Positions 39,451-48,993 of a stretch of 64,000 nucleotides of DNA are shown here, in pieces. Origin of the DNA: an uncultured Rhizobiaceae bacterium (GTDB taxonomy: Bacteria > Pseudomonadota > Alphaproteobacteria > Rhizobiales > Rhizobiaceae); NCBI GenBank assembly GCA_951813045.1, contig CATOTF010000002.1, positions 310,001-374,000 of the forward strand, read 5' to 3'. The first letter of the stretch is position 1. Each line of letters starts with the position of its first letter. The notes beneath the pieces were generated by a model. The model saw only the letters and a program-made list of their open reading frames with translations. It was not told the origin of the DNA and did no database searches. The translations under genes were made by a program, and so were the position numbers.

Positions 39451-42400
39451 GCGGCTTTCGTTTGAACCTGAGGAATGGTGTTGGTGACGCTTTGTCAGAC
39501 GAGACCATTAACTTCACATTTAATGGCAAACCTTATCAGGGGCGCAAGGGAGATACGCTCGCGTCTGCATTATTGGCCAATGGAGTAAAAATCGTTGCAC
39601 GGTCGTTTAAATACCATCGACCCAGAGGAATATTTACAGCCGGATCAGAAGAACCCAATGCGCTGGTGACTCTGCGCATTGCGGGACGAAAAGAGCCGAA
39701 CGTTCGCGCCACGGAAGTTGAACTTTACGATGGTCTGATCGCCCGCACCCAAAACAGTTGGCCATCGGTAAATTTTGATCTGATGACGGTCAATCAACTG
39801 CCGGGCAAGACCTTCAGCGCCGGGTTTTATTATAAAACCTTCATGGGGCCTTCCCGTCCCGGCCACAAAGCGACGCAATTCTGGTGGATCTGCGAGCAAT
39901 TTATCCGCCGCGCAGCCGGTCTGGGTAAAGGTTCTGCCCACGCGGACCCTGATCGATACGCCCGTATGAACGCCTTTTGTGATATTCTTGTGGTGGGTTC
40001 CGGTGCAGCTGGACTGGCCGCAGCACAACGGGCCGCCTCCGCGGGTGCGAAGGTGATTGCCTGCGAAGAAAACCCGACCCTTGGAGGTGCATTGCAAAGC
40101 GCACCGGATATCCTTGATGGTGAACCGGCAAAGGATTGGGTAAGCCATGCTTGGGAAGAACTGGCTCAAGAGCCCAACGTGACAGTTTTACGCCGCACAA
40201 CTGTGCAGAGTTATTTTGACGACAATACATTTTTGGCAGTTGAGCGGGTCGCTGACCACATCGCGCAACCCGAAAAAGGCCAACCCCGCCAACGGGCCTG
40301 GAATATCAGGGCGAAGTCCACTGTTATCGCCACCGGCGCATTGGAGCGCCCCATGGTATTCCCCGGAAATGATTTACCCGGTGTCATGCTGGCGGATGCC
40401 GCACGGCGTTATGCCGTTGAATTTGGCACTTCGCCGGGTCGTTCGATTTGCGTATTTACGAACAACGATACCGGCTGGCTTGCCGCCCGCGATATGGCGA
40501 AATCCGGTGTGATTATATCAGCCATCGTCGACGTGCGCTTGGATGTTGCCGATCATATCCGTGCGGCGGGAGAAGAAACCCGCGCGCAAGTTCGCATTGG
40601 TGCAGCGGTGGTGAAAGCCAAAGGGTTCCGCCATTTGTCAGCCGTTAAAGTCAGGGATTTTAGTGAGGCGACAGGGCATGTAAGCGGTCATGAGAGAACG
40701 ATACCCTGCGATGTATTAGCGGTATCCGGTGGTTGGTCTCCTGCGTTTCACCTGACATCACAACAGGGGGGCAAGCCGCAGTGGGATGCTGAATTACAAG
40801 CTTTTTTACCGGGGGCGCCTATCCAAAAATGGCATTGTGCCGGGGCAATGGCGGGCCAATTTGGCTTGCGCAGCGCTTTCCGTTCCGGTGAAGAAGCAGC
40901 CGTTAAAGCCTTAGCGGATTGCGGGTTGGAAGATGGTGAGAGCAGTGTTCCCGTGATCGACGGAGATTCGGTCGATCACGCACCGGCACCGGTGCTTGAA
41001 ATCAAAACGCCGGGAAAAGCTTTTGTCGATCTTCAGCATGATGTTACCGCTGACGATGTGCATTTGGCCCATCGGGAAGGCTTTATTTCGGTTGAGCATT
41101 TGAAGCGCTATACGACGCTTGGGATGGCGACTGATCAGGGCAAGACATCCAATATGTCAGGCCTTTCGATCATGGCGGAAACGCAGGGAAAACCGATACC
41201 GGACGTGGGTACAACCCGTTTTCGCCCTCCCTACACGCCAGTTGCTTTGGGCGCATTGGCCGGTGAACGCTATGGCCATCTAGCGGCTGAACGGCTCACG
41301 CCCATGTATGATTTACATGTGGAAGCGGGAGCTCACATGTATGCAAACGGGCCGTGGTTACGCCCTGAAAGCTACAACCTGCCGGGCGAAAACGTAGAGC
41401 AGGCCTATATTCGCGAAACCATCGCGGTGCGCAAAAGCGTTGGCATGGTGGACGTTTCAACACTGGGAAAGATCGACGTCCAGGGGCCGGATGCGGCTGA
41501 ATTTCTAAATCGCATTTACTCAAATGGCTTTGCAAAATTGCCCGTTGGCAAAGCGCGTTACGGTCTCATGCTACGCGAAGATGGTTTCCTATTCGATGAT
41601 GGCACAACGTGGCGGCTGGACGACAACCGCTTTTTGATGACCACCACCACTATCGGTGCGGGCAAGGTGATGGAACATCTTGAATATCACCACGATGTTG
41701 TGTGGCCGGATTTGAAGGTCGCGTTAACATCGGTTTCCGACGAATGGGCAGCGGTCGCCGTGGCCGGACCAAAATCGCGCGCTGTATTGAGAAAATGCGT
41801 CACGGACTGCGATGTATCCAATGAAGGCATGCCATTTATGGGTGTCAGGGATGGTGAGATTGACGGAATACCGGTCAAAATCGCCCGCCTCTCGTTTTCC
41901 GGCGAACTTGCCTATGAAGTATTTTGTGGCGCCCATTGGGGACGGGCCCTGTGGAAGGCTTTGGAAAAGGCCGGTGAGAAATTTGACATCACCCCTTATG
42001 GGTTGGAGGCGCTTTCCACATTGCGCATCGAGAAAGGCCATGTCGCCGGTCCGGAGCTGAACGGACGGACAACGCCCCTTGATCTGGGGCTTGGGGGCAT
42101 GATCTCTTCGAAAAAGAATTTTGTGGGTTGTGCGCTTTTGCAACGCGAAACATTTAGCAAAGAAGACCGCTTTCAACTTGTGGCGGTTAAATCTCTTGAT
42201 GGTCAGCCAATCACAGGCGGGTCACACCTTGTTGCTGGACAAAAAGACGAGCCGGGTCGGTCGCAGGGGCACACGACATCCATGTGTTTCTCACCGGAGT
42301 TGAACTGTTATATCTCACTTGCTCTGCTTGAAGGTGGTTTTAAACGTCACGGGGAAAAGCTTTTCGCTTCCAGTCCTGTGCGTGGAAAGCATGTCGCAGT

Positions 42401-42455
42401 TGAGGTGATCAATCCGCATATTGTGGATCCAAAGGGAGGCCGAATGCATGGTTGA
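39447..42455 (+). CDS. soxA: Sarcosine oxidase subunit alpha
   Basis: A 1002-residue subunit of normal SoxA length. The N-terminal 100 residues form a ferredoxin-like domain of the Fer2_4 type (NFTFNGKPYQGRKGDTLASA). An NAD-binding Rossmann domain follows (VVGSGAAGLAAAQRAASAG near residues 175-195). The C-terminal 400 residues are GcvT-like, with the folate-binding region running through MLREDGFLFDDGTTWRL and SFSGELAYEVF. The alpha subunit carries the folate site that captures the C1 unit. It overlaps soxD by four and soxG by eight bases. No damage is visible. Confidence 0.95.
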   Translation: MSGFRLNLRNGVGDALSDETINFTFNGKPYQGRKGDTLASALLANGVKIVARSFKYHRPRGIFTAGSEEPNALVTLRIAGRKEPNVRATEVELYDGLIARTQNSWPSVNFDLMTVNQLPGKTFSAGFYYKTFMGPSRPGHKATQFWWICEQFIRRAAGLGKGSAHADPDRYARMNAFCDILVVGSGAAGLAAAQRAASAGAKVIACEENPTLGGALQSAPDILDGEPAKDWVSHAWEELAQEPNVTVLRRTTVQSYFDDNTFLAVERVADHIAQPEKGQPRQRAWNIRAKSTVIATGALERPMVFPGNDLPGVMLADAARRYAVEFGTSPGRSICVFTNNDTGWLAARDMAKSGVIISAIVDVRLDVADHIRAAGEETRAQVRIGAAVVKAKGFRHLSAVKVRDFSEATGHVSGHERTIPCDVLAVSGGWSPAFHLTSQQGGKPQWDAELQAFLPGAPIQKWHCAGAMAGQFGLRSAFRSGEEAAVKALADCGLEDGESSVPVIDGDSVDHAPAPVLEIKTPGKAFVDLQHDVTADDVHLAHREGFISVEHLKRYTTLGMATDQGKTSNMSGLSIMAETQGKPIPDVGTTRFRPPYTPVALGALAGERYGHLAAERLTPMYDLHVEAGAHMYANGPWLRPESYNLPGENVEQAYIRETIAVRKSVGMVDVSTLGKIDVQGPDAAEFLNRIYSNGFAKLPVGKARYGLMLREDGFLFDDGTTWRLDDNRFLMTTTTIGAGKVMEHLEYHHDVVWPDLKVALTSVSDEWAAVAVAGPKSRAVLRKCVTDCDVSNEGMPFMGVRDGEIDGIPVKIARLSFSGELAYEVFCGAHWGRALWKALEKAGEKFDITPYGLEALSTLRIEKGHVAGPELNGRTTPLDLGLGGMISSKKNFVGCALLQRETFSKEDRFQLVAVKSLDGQPITGGSHLVAGQKDEPGRSQGHTTSMCFSPELNCYISLALLEGGFKRHGEKLFASSPVRGKHVAVEVINPHIVDPKGGRMHG

Positions 42456-42993
42456 TCAACCGGAAATGCTGTCCCCCTTGCACGATCTGGCCATGCCACG
42501 CGCTGCATCCGACACGGCTGGTGTGGAACTTGGTGAGCGTCTTTGCGCCTCGCTTGTGCAGGTACAGGCTTGGCCCAATACGGTTGGTAGGGTTGAAAAA
42601 GCACTATCAACCCTAAAAGGTGAGATAACCATCATGCCAAGTGGGCCGGGGCGCTGGTTGATTGAAGACGAGAGTGAAGGACTGGAAGACAGACTTAGAA
42701 AGAAGATACCATCAGCGGTTGGTGCAGTGACAGGATTGACCCACGGTCGCGTTGTCATTTCAATTTCAGGGCGAAAATCGGAGTGGGTTCTGGCATCCGG
42801 CATAGCGATTGACTTTTCAACTGACGCATTCCCGGTTGGAGAAACGCGTCTGACACATCACCATGAAATTGGGCTGACGGTACACCGCACCGGTGAAACC
42901 AGCTTCGATCTTTACGTATTCACCAGCTTTTCTCGCGCATTCTGGCAATGGATTGAACGGGCCGGTGAGGAAGTGGGATATTCTGTCACGTGA
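42448..42993 (+). CDS. soxG: Sarcosine oxidase subunit gamma
   Basis: A 181-residue subunit with weak GcvT-like features (VGAVTGLTHGRVVISISGRKS cut short; THHHEIGLTVHRTGETSFDLY). The start ATG at 42448 follows GGGAGGC and overlaps the soxA end by eight bases. It is the last gene of soxBDAG. SoxG sequences vary more than the others, so the call rests partly on position. The stop lies 130 bases from the convergent galactose operon. Confidence 0.9.
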   Translation: MVDQPEMLSPLHDLAMPRAASDTAGVELGERLCASLVQVQAWPNTVGRVEKALSTLKGEITIMPSGPGRWLIEDESEGLEDRLRKKIPSAVGAVTGLTHGRVVISISGRKSEWVLASGIAIDFSTDAFPVGETRLTHHHEIGLTVHRTGETSFDLYVFTSFSRAFWQWIERAGEEVGYSVT

Positions 42994-43058
42994 AATTGTA
43001 CGCAACGGATACCGCAACCATTAATACTAACGGAATTTAGCATTGAATCATGAATTTG

Positions 43059-43076
43059 TGGAAATACCTATTTCCA
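43059..43076. terminator. Inverted repeat between convergent operons
   Basis: TGGAAAT-ACCT-ATTTCCA, a perfect 7-bp stem with a 4-base loop, lies between the soxG stop and the dgoA-like stop. Without a clear T-run it would be a weak terminator for either side. The half-sites also match the IclR-type half-site TGGAAAT, but the position between two gene ends makes an operator less likely. Confidence 0.35.
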
Positions 43077-43124
43077 TCAACGCGTTATGAAAGCGTAGAT
43101 GGAACGAAATTAAATTCCTTTGGC

Positions 43125-43745
43125 TTAAATTGCCGCGTCATACGCTTTGATAAAGGCTCGCGCCTCCTCACCGACCTTTTCAGCGCTCCATCCGACCTTG
43201 TAGACGCTGGAACCGATGCCAAACCCATTCGCCCCCGCCGCCAGCCAATCCTTAACATTAGATGCAGTCGCGCCACCGACCGCCAAGACGGGTAAATGGG
43301 CGGGCAGTACCGCTTTGATCGCTTTCACGCCATCCGGCCCGTGCAGGCTGGCGGGGAAGAATTTCAACGCATGGCACCCTGCATCAATCGCCGCAAATGC
43401 TTCCGTCGGCGTGAAGACACCGGGGAACGAAAGGCCATCCCGTTTGACCGTACGTTTGATGACCGAAGGCTTCATATCAGGTGATACAATCAGCCGCCCA
43501 CCGGCGTCGATGACACTGTCCACCTGGTCCGTCGTCAATACTGTTCCGGCCCCAATGATTGCACTCATCCCGAAGGCGTCGCTTAGTTTGGAAATGCTCT
43601 CCAGCGGCTCGGGAGAATTGAGCGGCACCTCGATGATGCCAAAACCTGCATCGATGAGGCTTTCTCCGATCGTCATTACTTCTTCAGGTTTGACACCACG
43701 CAGGATCGCGACAAGCGGGCGATGCCCTTCAAACAGGTTGCTCAT
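43125..43745 (-). CDS. dgoA: 2-dehydro-3-deoxy-6-phosphogalactonate aldolase
   Basis: A 206-residue class I aldolase that cleaves KDPGal to pyruvate and glyceraldehyde-3-phosphate in the De Ley-Doudoroff pathway. The N-terminus RPLVAILRGVKPEE, the IEVPLNSPEPLESI segment with its catalytic Glu, and HALKFFPAS with the Schiff-base Lys identify the KDPG/KDPGal aldolase family. The adjoining KDGal kinase makes the galactonate version likelier than the Entner-Doudoroff one. The ATG at 43745 overlaps the kinase stop by four bases. It is the last gene of the minus-strand galactoside operon. Confidence 0.9.
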   Translation of the reverse strand: MSNLFEGHRPLVAILRGVKPEEVMTIGESLIDAGFGIIEVPLNSPEPLESISKLSDAFGMSAIIGAGTVLTTDQVDSVIDAGGRLIVSPDMKPSVIKRTVKRDGLSFPGVFTPTEAFAAIDAGCHALKFFPASLHGPDGVKAIKAVLPAHLPVLAVGGATASNVKDWLAAGANGFGIGSSVYKVGWSAEKVGEEARAFIKAYDAAI

Positions 43746-44671
43746 GGGTTTTCCGTCCTTATTATACCGGCATTGCCTGCCAAATGAAACAGGGCGGGCC
43801 ATACCAAAGAAGTTCCTCTGACCGATAATGGCCTGTACCCTAGCGCTCGCAGTGCAATTTCGTAGAAACTTGTGAGGTTTTCTGTTCCGATCAGATAAAC
43901 CGGATTGGCGAGGATGAACCCGTCTTGAATTCCGGCCTGCAATTCAGCCATGATGAGAGCGGCAGACAGTTCCTGACGCAACCGTTCGGTCGCGCAACCC
44001 TCCAGGAGGTGACGGGCACGCAATCCAAATAACTCACCCTCCAGGGATTGCTTGTCTTCCGCAATCTGTGCAGATTTTGCTGAAAAATATTCATCGCCCC
44101 CATCATCCGCCATCACGGAATGTTTGAGAATACTGTGTTCACTCAGGGCCTCGAATATTTCACCGGTCATATAGGTTCTGAAATCCGATACCGTGCCATT
44201 TTCCAGCGTCACCCATTTGCTGTGGGTGCCCGGCATTATAACGCATCCAGTGAAATCTGAATGCTTCGCCAGAAACCCGGTTAACTGACTTTCTTCGCCG
44301 CGCATGACATCAAATCGTTTTCCGTCGTCCAGCTTTATGCCCGGTATGATGGTAATCGATCGCCCATTGTAGTCAAACGTGTGCAGTGCATCTGCAAGGT
44401 TTTTCAGGCTCGCTGGGCAGGCGATATAGTCTGCCTCACGCCAGCCTTGCCGGCTGCCGATCATGCCTGCAGCGATTGCGGGAACCATCGGCCAATCGGC
44501 CGTTAGTTCATCGAAACGCTGTTCAAACTGTTGGGCAGAGAAATGGCCCACACCGCTTTCACCGCGCCTCTCGTCCAGCACTTTGCCGGACACATCTAAG
44601 AGGGCAACACGAACATTAGTGGTTCCCCAATCGACCGCAATCAGCGCTGCAGAATTATTTAGATTGCCCAT
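43742..44671 (-). CDS. dgoK: 2-dehydro-3-deoxygalactonokinase
   Basis: A 309-residue sugar-acid kinase that phosphorylates 2-keto-3-deoxygalactonate. The N-terminal phosphate loop is VDWGTTNVRVALLD; GMIGSRQGW and GTHSKWVTLENG are typical DgoK motifs. The ATG at 44671 shares one base with the TGA of the alpha-galactosidase gene (TGATG), and the end overlaps dgoA. The tight packing shows that galactosidase, kinase and aldolase are made together. The earlier enzymes (galactose dehydrogenase, lactonase and galactonate dehydratase) are not in the window. Confidence 0.92.
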   Translation of the reverse strand: MGNLNNSAALIAVDWGTTNVRVALLDVSGKVLDERRGESGVGHFSAQQFEQRFDELTADWPMVPAIAAGMIGSRQGWREADYIACPASLKNLADALHTFDYNGRSITIIPGIKLDDGKRFDVMRGEESQLTGFLAKHSDFTGCVIMPGTHSKWVTLENGTVSDFRTYMTGEIFEALSEHSILKHSVMADDGGDEYFSAKSAQIAEDKQSLEGELFGLRARHLLEGCATERLRQELSAALIMAELQAGIQDGFILANPVYLIGTENLTSFYEIALRALGYRPLSVRGTSLVWPALFHLAGNAGIIRTENP

Positions 44672-46824
44672 CAAACGGCCTCCAACGCGAGCGCAATACC
44701 GGTTTGAGCGTAAAGGACTGGAAGTTGAATACCAGCGGTCGCTAAAAGCTTTCCGTTCATTTCAAAACCCCCGTCCATGAGTGGATTATCAAATGCCCTG
44801 CTGGCACGTTTTGCAATTTTGGGCGGTGTTTGCAACGTCACGAGATAATTGCGTTCCGGGTCCAGCCCTGGGACAGAAATACTTGGTGGAACCACCGAAC
44901 GGGGCCGGTCGATCTGCATCAGGACGACGCGAGCAGATGTCTGATCGACACTCACCACAACAGCACCGAGAAGGTCTGCATCGACGGTCAATATCCGGTG
45001 GAAATCTCCGCTGTGCCAAAGACCCCGGTCTGCTTTATAGCGGGCAACCGCTTGCTTAAAGACATCCATATCTTCGGCATTAATTTTAGTCAGGTCGAGT
45101 TCCAACCCCATATGCCCATAACCTGCCACCAGAGCACGGAAATCTGGATGAAAGCCCCGGCCGGAAGTGTGACACCACGCCGGGCCAATATGAGACCCCA
45201 TGACTTCGGGTGGAAGGAAATAGGAAAATCCGGTCTGTATACGGGTGCGTTCTACTGAGTCATTTGAATCACTGGTCCAAAACCGGTGGGTGCGCTTGAG
45301 AATTTCATAATCGATGCGCCCGCCACCGGACGCGCAGCTTTCAATTTCTACATGGGGAAACGCGTCGCGCAAACGGTCTATCAACCGATAAAGTTCCGTC
45401 GTTTGACGGTGAACTGCCGCGCTTCCCGTCCGGTCTCCGGGTAAAACGAGTTCGCGGTTCATGTCCCATTTATAATATGAAATTCTGTATTCGCTCAGCA
45501 AAGCGCCAAGGCGCTCAAACAGATAATCCGTCACATCGGTATTGGTGAGGTCCAGAACCAGTTGATTGCGCCCGGTCATGCGGGGATAGGGGTCCAGCTT
45601 TAAAACCCAGTCCGGGTGAGCGCGGTAGAGTTCACTGTCCGGGTTTACCATTTCCGGTTCTACCCAGAGGCCGAACTCCATGCCTTTCTCATCGACAACA
45701 TAGTCAACAATGGGGTGGAGTCCATCCGGGTATTTCTTTTCGTCCGGAAACCAGTCGCCGAGCGAAGTGGTGTCGTCGTTGCGCCCACGAAACCAGCCAT
45801 CATCAAGCACGTAGCGCTCGCCACCAACTTCAGCTGCGGCGTCCGCCAGCGCTTTGAGGCGGTTCAAATCGTGATCGAAATAAAGAGCTTCCCAGGTATT
45901 CACGGTGACCGGGCGCGGCTTGTCCTTATCGGGAAACCTTAGGATATTATGTCGAACATAGGCGTGAAATGACTGGCTCATTTCATTCAGCCCATTGTCC
46001 GATTGGGCGACAAACAGCTCTGGCGTTTCCATTGACGCCCCCGCGGGCAGATCGCCTTCCTGGGAGAAATGCAGGACGCCCATTTGCAACTGGCATTCGC
46101 CCGTCGTCAGCCGCTCCATCACCATGCGGTGGTTGCCGCTCCAACCAAGGTGGAGGCCAAGGCAACGTCCGGATTCTTCATCAGTCGTTGGTGTGAGCAT
46201 GATGGTGCCAGGAAAAGCTTCATGGCTGGTCCGGCCACGGCGGTTTTCAGCCTTTACAATCCCTATTGGGATCGCGCGACGATCAATCGTAAATTCGGCA
46301 CACCAGCGGCCATGAAAATGTAGATATTGTGATAAGGCCTGTGGCACCGGAATAACAGGAGCGCTCATCCAGTCGACGACGCAATCGTGTTCCCCTTCAT
46401 TCTTCAAGCGAGACTTGAGTACTGCAACGCCCGAATGGGGACAAAGCCTGCATTCAATCTCCAGCGCGAGGCCCCGGTAGGTATCTTCACAACTGAACAT
46501 CACTCCGCATTCAAAATCGGTCTTGGTGGAATACTGAAAGAGACCAGCCCATCCCGAAGGTGTATTTCCCCCGCGGTGGGCGATCAGGCCGGGATGCCCC
46601 ATGAACCCGCGTGATGTTTCAGGTTGCATCGAGACCGGGGCAATTTCGTCGAGTGTCGCAAATCCCTGAGGGCGTGTGCGGCTACGGGCAAAAACGTCCA
46701 AATCGAGAGCGTCATCAAGCCGCGATCCGAAATAAAGTATTTCGGGAACGCCTTGGGTCCAGCCAAATAGGATTGTTGCCGTCTTACAATCAAGACGGTG
46801 TGTCGAGATGGCGCTCACCGGCAT
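44671..46824 (-). CDS. Alpha-galactosidase (GH36)
   Basis: A 717-residue GH36 enzyme that releases terminal alpha-galactose. The nucleophile Asp454 is in YYKWDMNREL and the probable acid/base Asp519 in RFWTSDSNDSVERTR; the preceding CASGGGRIDYE carries substrate-binding residues. No signal peptide is seen, so it acts in the cytoplasm on imported galactosides. Its ATG follows directly on the stop of the permease gene upstream, and its TGA overlaps dgoK. The N-terminal beta-sandwich (about residues 1-290) and (beta/alpha)8 core are both complete. Melibiose, raffinose-type sugars and galactosylglycerols are all possible substrates. Confidence 0.93.
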   Translation of the reverse strand: MPVSAISTHRLDCKTATILFGWTQGVPEILYFGSRLDDALDLDVFARSRTRPQGFATLDEIAPVSMQPETSRGFMGHPGLIAHRGGNTPSGWAGLFQYSTKTDFECGVMFSCEDTYRGLALEIECRLCPHSGVAVLKSRLKNEGEHDCVVDWMSAPVIPVPQALSQYLHFHGRWCAEFTIDRRAIPIGIVKAENRRGRTSHEAFPGTIMLTPTTDEESGRCLGLHLGWSGNHRMVMERLTTGECQLQMGVLHFSQEGDLPAGASMETPELFVAQSDNGLNEMSQSFHAYVRHNILRFPDKDKPRPVTVNTWEALYFDHDLNRLKALADAAAEVGGERYVLDDGWFRGRNDDTTSLGDWFPDEKKYPDGLHPIVDYVVDEKGMEFGLWVEPEMVNPDSELYRAHPDWVLKLDPYPRMTGRNQLVLDLTNTDVTDYLFERLGALLSEYRISYYKWDMNRELVLPGDRTGSAAVHRQTTELYRLIDRLRDAFPHVEIESCASGGGRIDYEILKRTHRFWTSDSNDSVERTRIQTGFSYFLPPEVMGSHIGPAWCHTSGRGFHPDFRALVAGYGHMGLELDLTKINAEDMDVFKQAVARYKADRGLWHSGDFHRILTVDADLLGAVVVSVDQTSARVVLMQIDRPRSVVPPSISVPGLDPERNYLVTLQTPPKIAKRASRAFDNPLMDGGFEMNGKLLATAGIQLPVLYAQTGIALALEAV

Positions 46825-47676
46825 TTACCCTTTGGTCGCGCCAAGCGTCAGGCCAGCTATAAAATGTTTTTGAGCGAGGAAGAACATGATGACGGGCGGT
46901 ACAGCGGCGAGAAGAGAAGCTGCGGAAATCAGGTGCCATTGGGAAACAAATTCTCCGTTCAGGGAACGAACACCCACCGTTATCGGCAGTTTCGCGTCGT
47001 CCTGAAGCAGGACTGTCGCCCAGAAAAAGTCATTCCAGATGAACGTAAATATAAGCACCGAAAGGGCAGCAATCGCAGGCTTCACCAGCGGGAGAACGAG
47101 GTACCAGAAAATACGAAACTCATCGACCCCTTCGATGCGAGCGGACTCGATCAACTCGAAGGGAAGTGCCTTCATGAAGTTGCGCATGAACAACGTGCAA
47201 AACCCGGTTTGGAACGCCGCATGGAACATCACCAGTCCCGGCACGGTATTGAGGATTTCCAGCCTGTTGGACATGTCGATGACGGGGAGCATGAGAATTT
47301 GAAACGGTACAAAATTGCCCGCCACAAACACAAAGAACAGTGGAAGGGCCCAGCGAAACTTGTAGACTGCCAATGCGTATCCGGTGATGCAGGCGAGTGC
47401 CACTGATATGATAACGGTGGGAATCGTGATGATCAGCGTGTTGGTCATATAGAGCCACGCATCGGTTTTAGCGAAAACCGTTGTGTAATTCTCAATCAGG
47501 TTGAACTGGCTTGGGATGCCAAACACATTGCCCGTATTGATATCAATAACCGGCCTGATGGAGGTCATGAAAATTGCCAGCAGCGGGAGCAACCAGATGA
47601 ACAATGTCAGGGGCAATAAAAACCGGTAACCGATGTTTATGGAAGGTGATAATTTCTCGACAGGTGTTGGAAACAT
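46825..47676 (-). CDS. Carbohydrate ABC transporter permease (MalG-like)
   Basis: A 283-residue CUT1-family permease with six predicted membrane segments, the first at about residues 18-37. The ATPase-coupling EAA loop is ESARIEGVDEFRIFWYLVLP near residue 190. The C-terminus FIAGLTLGATKG is typical of MalG-type subunits of galactoside and alpha-glucoside importers. The ATG at 47676 lies one base after the stop of the MalF-like gene. With that protein, the binding protein and the separately encoded ATPase, it forms the galactoside importer. Longer upstream starts would run antisense-like through the previous gene and are rejected. Confidence 0.9.
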   Translation of the reverse strand: MFPTPVEKLSPSINIGYRFLLPLTLFIWLLPLLAIFMTSIRPVIDINTGNVFGIPSQFNLIENYTTVFAKTDAWLYMTNTLIITIPTVIISVALACITGYALAVYKFRWALPLFFVFVAGNFVPFQILMLPVIDMSNRLEILNTVPGLVMFHAAFQTGFCTLFMRNFMKALPFELIESARIEGVDEFRIFWYLVLPLVKPAIAALSVLIFTFIWNDFFWATVLLQDDAKLPITVGVRSLNGEFVSQWHLISAASLLAAVPPVIMFFLAQKHFIAGLTLGATKG

Positions 47677-47677
47677 A

Positions 47678-48865
47678 TCAGTGAACCACCTTCTCGTCCT
47701 GGTACATGCGCCACAGGAATACGCTAATGAAACACAGCATGATGGCGAACAGTACTGTCGCAATGGCAGAACCGTAACCGTAACGGCCAACTCCTTCACC
47801 AACGGCCTGATCATACATGTAGAATGCCAATACATTGGTTGAACCAAAGGGGCCGCCCTGGGTCATGGTGGCAATCATATCGAAGGACCGCAACGATCCG
47901 ATGACCGTCACCACCACCGCGATAAATGTCGCAGGCTTCAATTGTGGAATGATCACATACCACAACATGTTCCAACCCTTGGCGCCGTCAAGCCGACCGG
48001 CTTCAATCTGATCGGGGGAGACATTGTTGAGGCCGGTAAGATAAAGGATCATGCAATAGGCAATTTGCGGCCACAACCCGGCTGCAATGATACCATAGGT
48101 CGCGTATTTGGCTTCTCCGAGAATAGATGGGGGATCAATCGAACAAACCTTGGTCATATTGCCCACGATGTTCTCTTTCTCTTCGCAGAAAAACACGCTC
48201 CAGGCTTCGCTCAACAGGCCGAACTCAGGGTTGTAAGCCCATGTGAAAATGAGGCCCACGACCACCTGGGAAATAACAAAAGGAAAGAAGAAAAGGGATT
48301 TATAAAAGCGAATGCCGGTGACGGTTTGATTGAGAAAAAGCGCAATCGCAAGCCCAATCGGCACCGCCAACATGAAGAGCGCAAGCCATAAAACGTTGTT
48401 GATCAGCGACGTTACAAAATTTGGATCGTCAAAGAGCAGACGGTAGTTATAGAAACCCACCCATTCGCCGGTCCAATTCCCGGTAATATCGTAGAGACCG
48501 TTCCAGCGGGTGAAAGAGTAGGAAATGGATTGGAATATCGGGACGATCACATAGACCAGGAAGAAAGTCATTCCGACCGAAAGAAACATCCACGGGGCAC
48601 AGGCTACCCGGTTGCGTTTATAGAGCGCTGTGCTCGTGAAAATCATAAAAGTGGCAACCAAGGCCATCAATACGAAGAACATGCGAACAAGGAACGTTGG
48701 AACCCTTGCCTCGATCTCCCTGTCGTAATCGAGCAGGTTAGCAACGCCCGAAACCTGTATACTATAGATGGCAGAGAGAAAAATTATGAGCAGTACCGCG
48801 CCAATCACAACCTGTAATTTCCCGGTCTCATAATTTCGGGCCGTCTGCATGGCATGTTCGCTCAT
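47678..48865 (-). CDS. Carbohydrate ABC transporter permease (MalF-like)
   Basis: A 395-residue permease with two N-terminal helices (about residues 19-40 and 60-80) before the usual six. The core runs from about FLVYVIVPIFQSISYSFTRW, through a periplasmic loop with FYNYRLLFDDPNFV, to the coupling loop EAGRLDGAKGWNMLWYVIIP. An extra loop containing CEEKENIVGNMTKVC has two Cys that could form a periplasmic disulfide. GGAG precedes the ATG. It is separated from the binding-protein gene by 128 bases containing a long palindrome, and followed directly by the MalG-like gene. Confidence 0.9.
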   Translation of the reverse strand: MSEHAMQTARNYETGKLQVVIGAVLLIIFLSAIYSIQVSGVANLLDYDREIEARVPTFLVRMFFVLMALVATFMIFTSTALYKRNRVACAPWMFLSVGMTFFLVYVIVPIFQSISYSFTRWNGLYDITGNWTGEWVGFYNYRLLFDDPNFVTSLINNVLWLALFMLAVPIGLAIALFLNQTVTGIRFYKSLFFFPFVISQVVVGLIFTWAYNPEFGLLSEAWSVFFCEEKENIVGNMTKVCSIDPPSILGEAKYATYGIIAAGLWPQIAYCMILYLTGLNNVSPDQIEAGRLDGAKGWNMLWYVIIPQLKPATFIAVVVTVIGSLRSFDMIATMTQGGPFGSTNVLAFYMYDQAVGEGVGRYGYGSAIATVLFAIMLCFISVFLWRMYQDEKVVH

Positions 48866-48957
48866 CTGCCGCTCCAGTCTCTAATATGTTGCAATTCGAC
48901 CCGTCATCAGATCACGCTGCGTGCGTTTTTCGAGGGCAATAATATGCCGAAATTTAA

Positions 48958-48985
48958 GCGGGCGGATGCATATGCATCCGCCCGC
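48958..48985 (-). terminator. Perfect 28-nt palindrome after sugar-binding-protein gene
   Basis: A 14-base arm (GCGGGCGGATGCAT) is followed immediately by its exact complement, nine bases after the binding-protein stop. It can form a very stable stem and is followed on the minus strand by TTAAATTT. It probably acts as an attenuator and 3' stabiliser, leaving more binding-protein mRNA than permease mRNA, as in the polyamine-type operon. DNA cruciform or protein binding is also possible. Confidence 0.75.
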
Positions 48986-48993
48986 AAAGAGGC

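Noticed and set aside
39645-40169. A 174-codon frame antisense to soxA
   Set aside because: SoxA motifs are intact on the plus strand across this stretch; the antisense frame follows from codon bias.
43059-43076. TGGAAAT/ATTTCCA as an IclR operator
   Set aside because: The half-sites fit, but the spacer is four bases rather than one and the site lies between two gene ends; listed only as a low-confidence hairpin.
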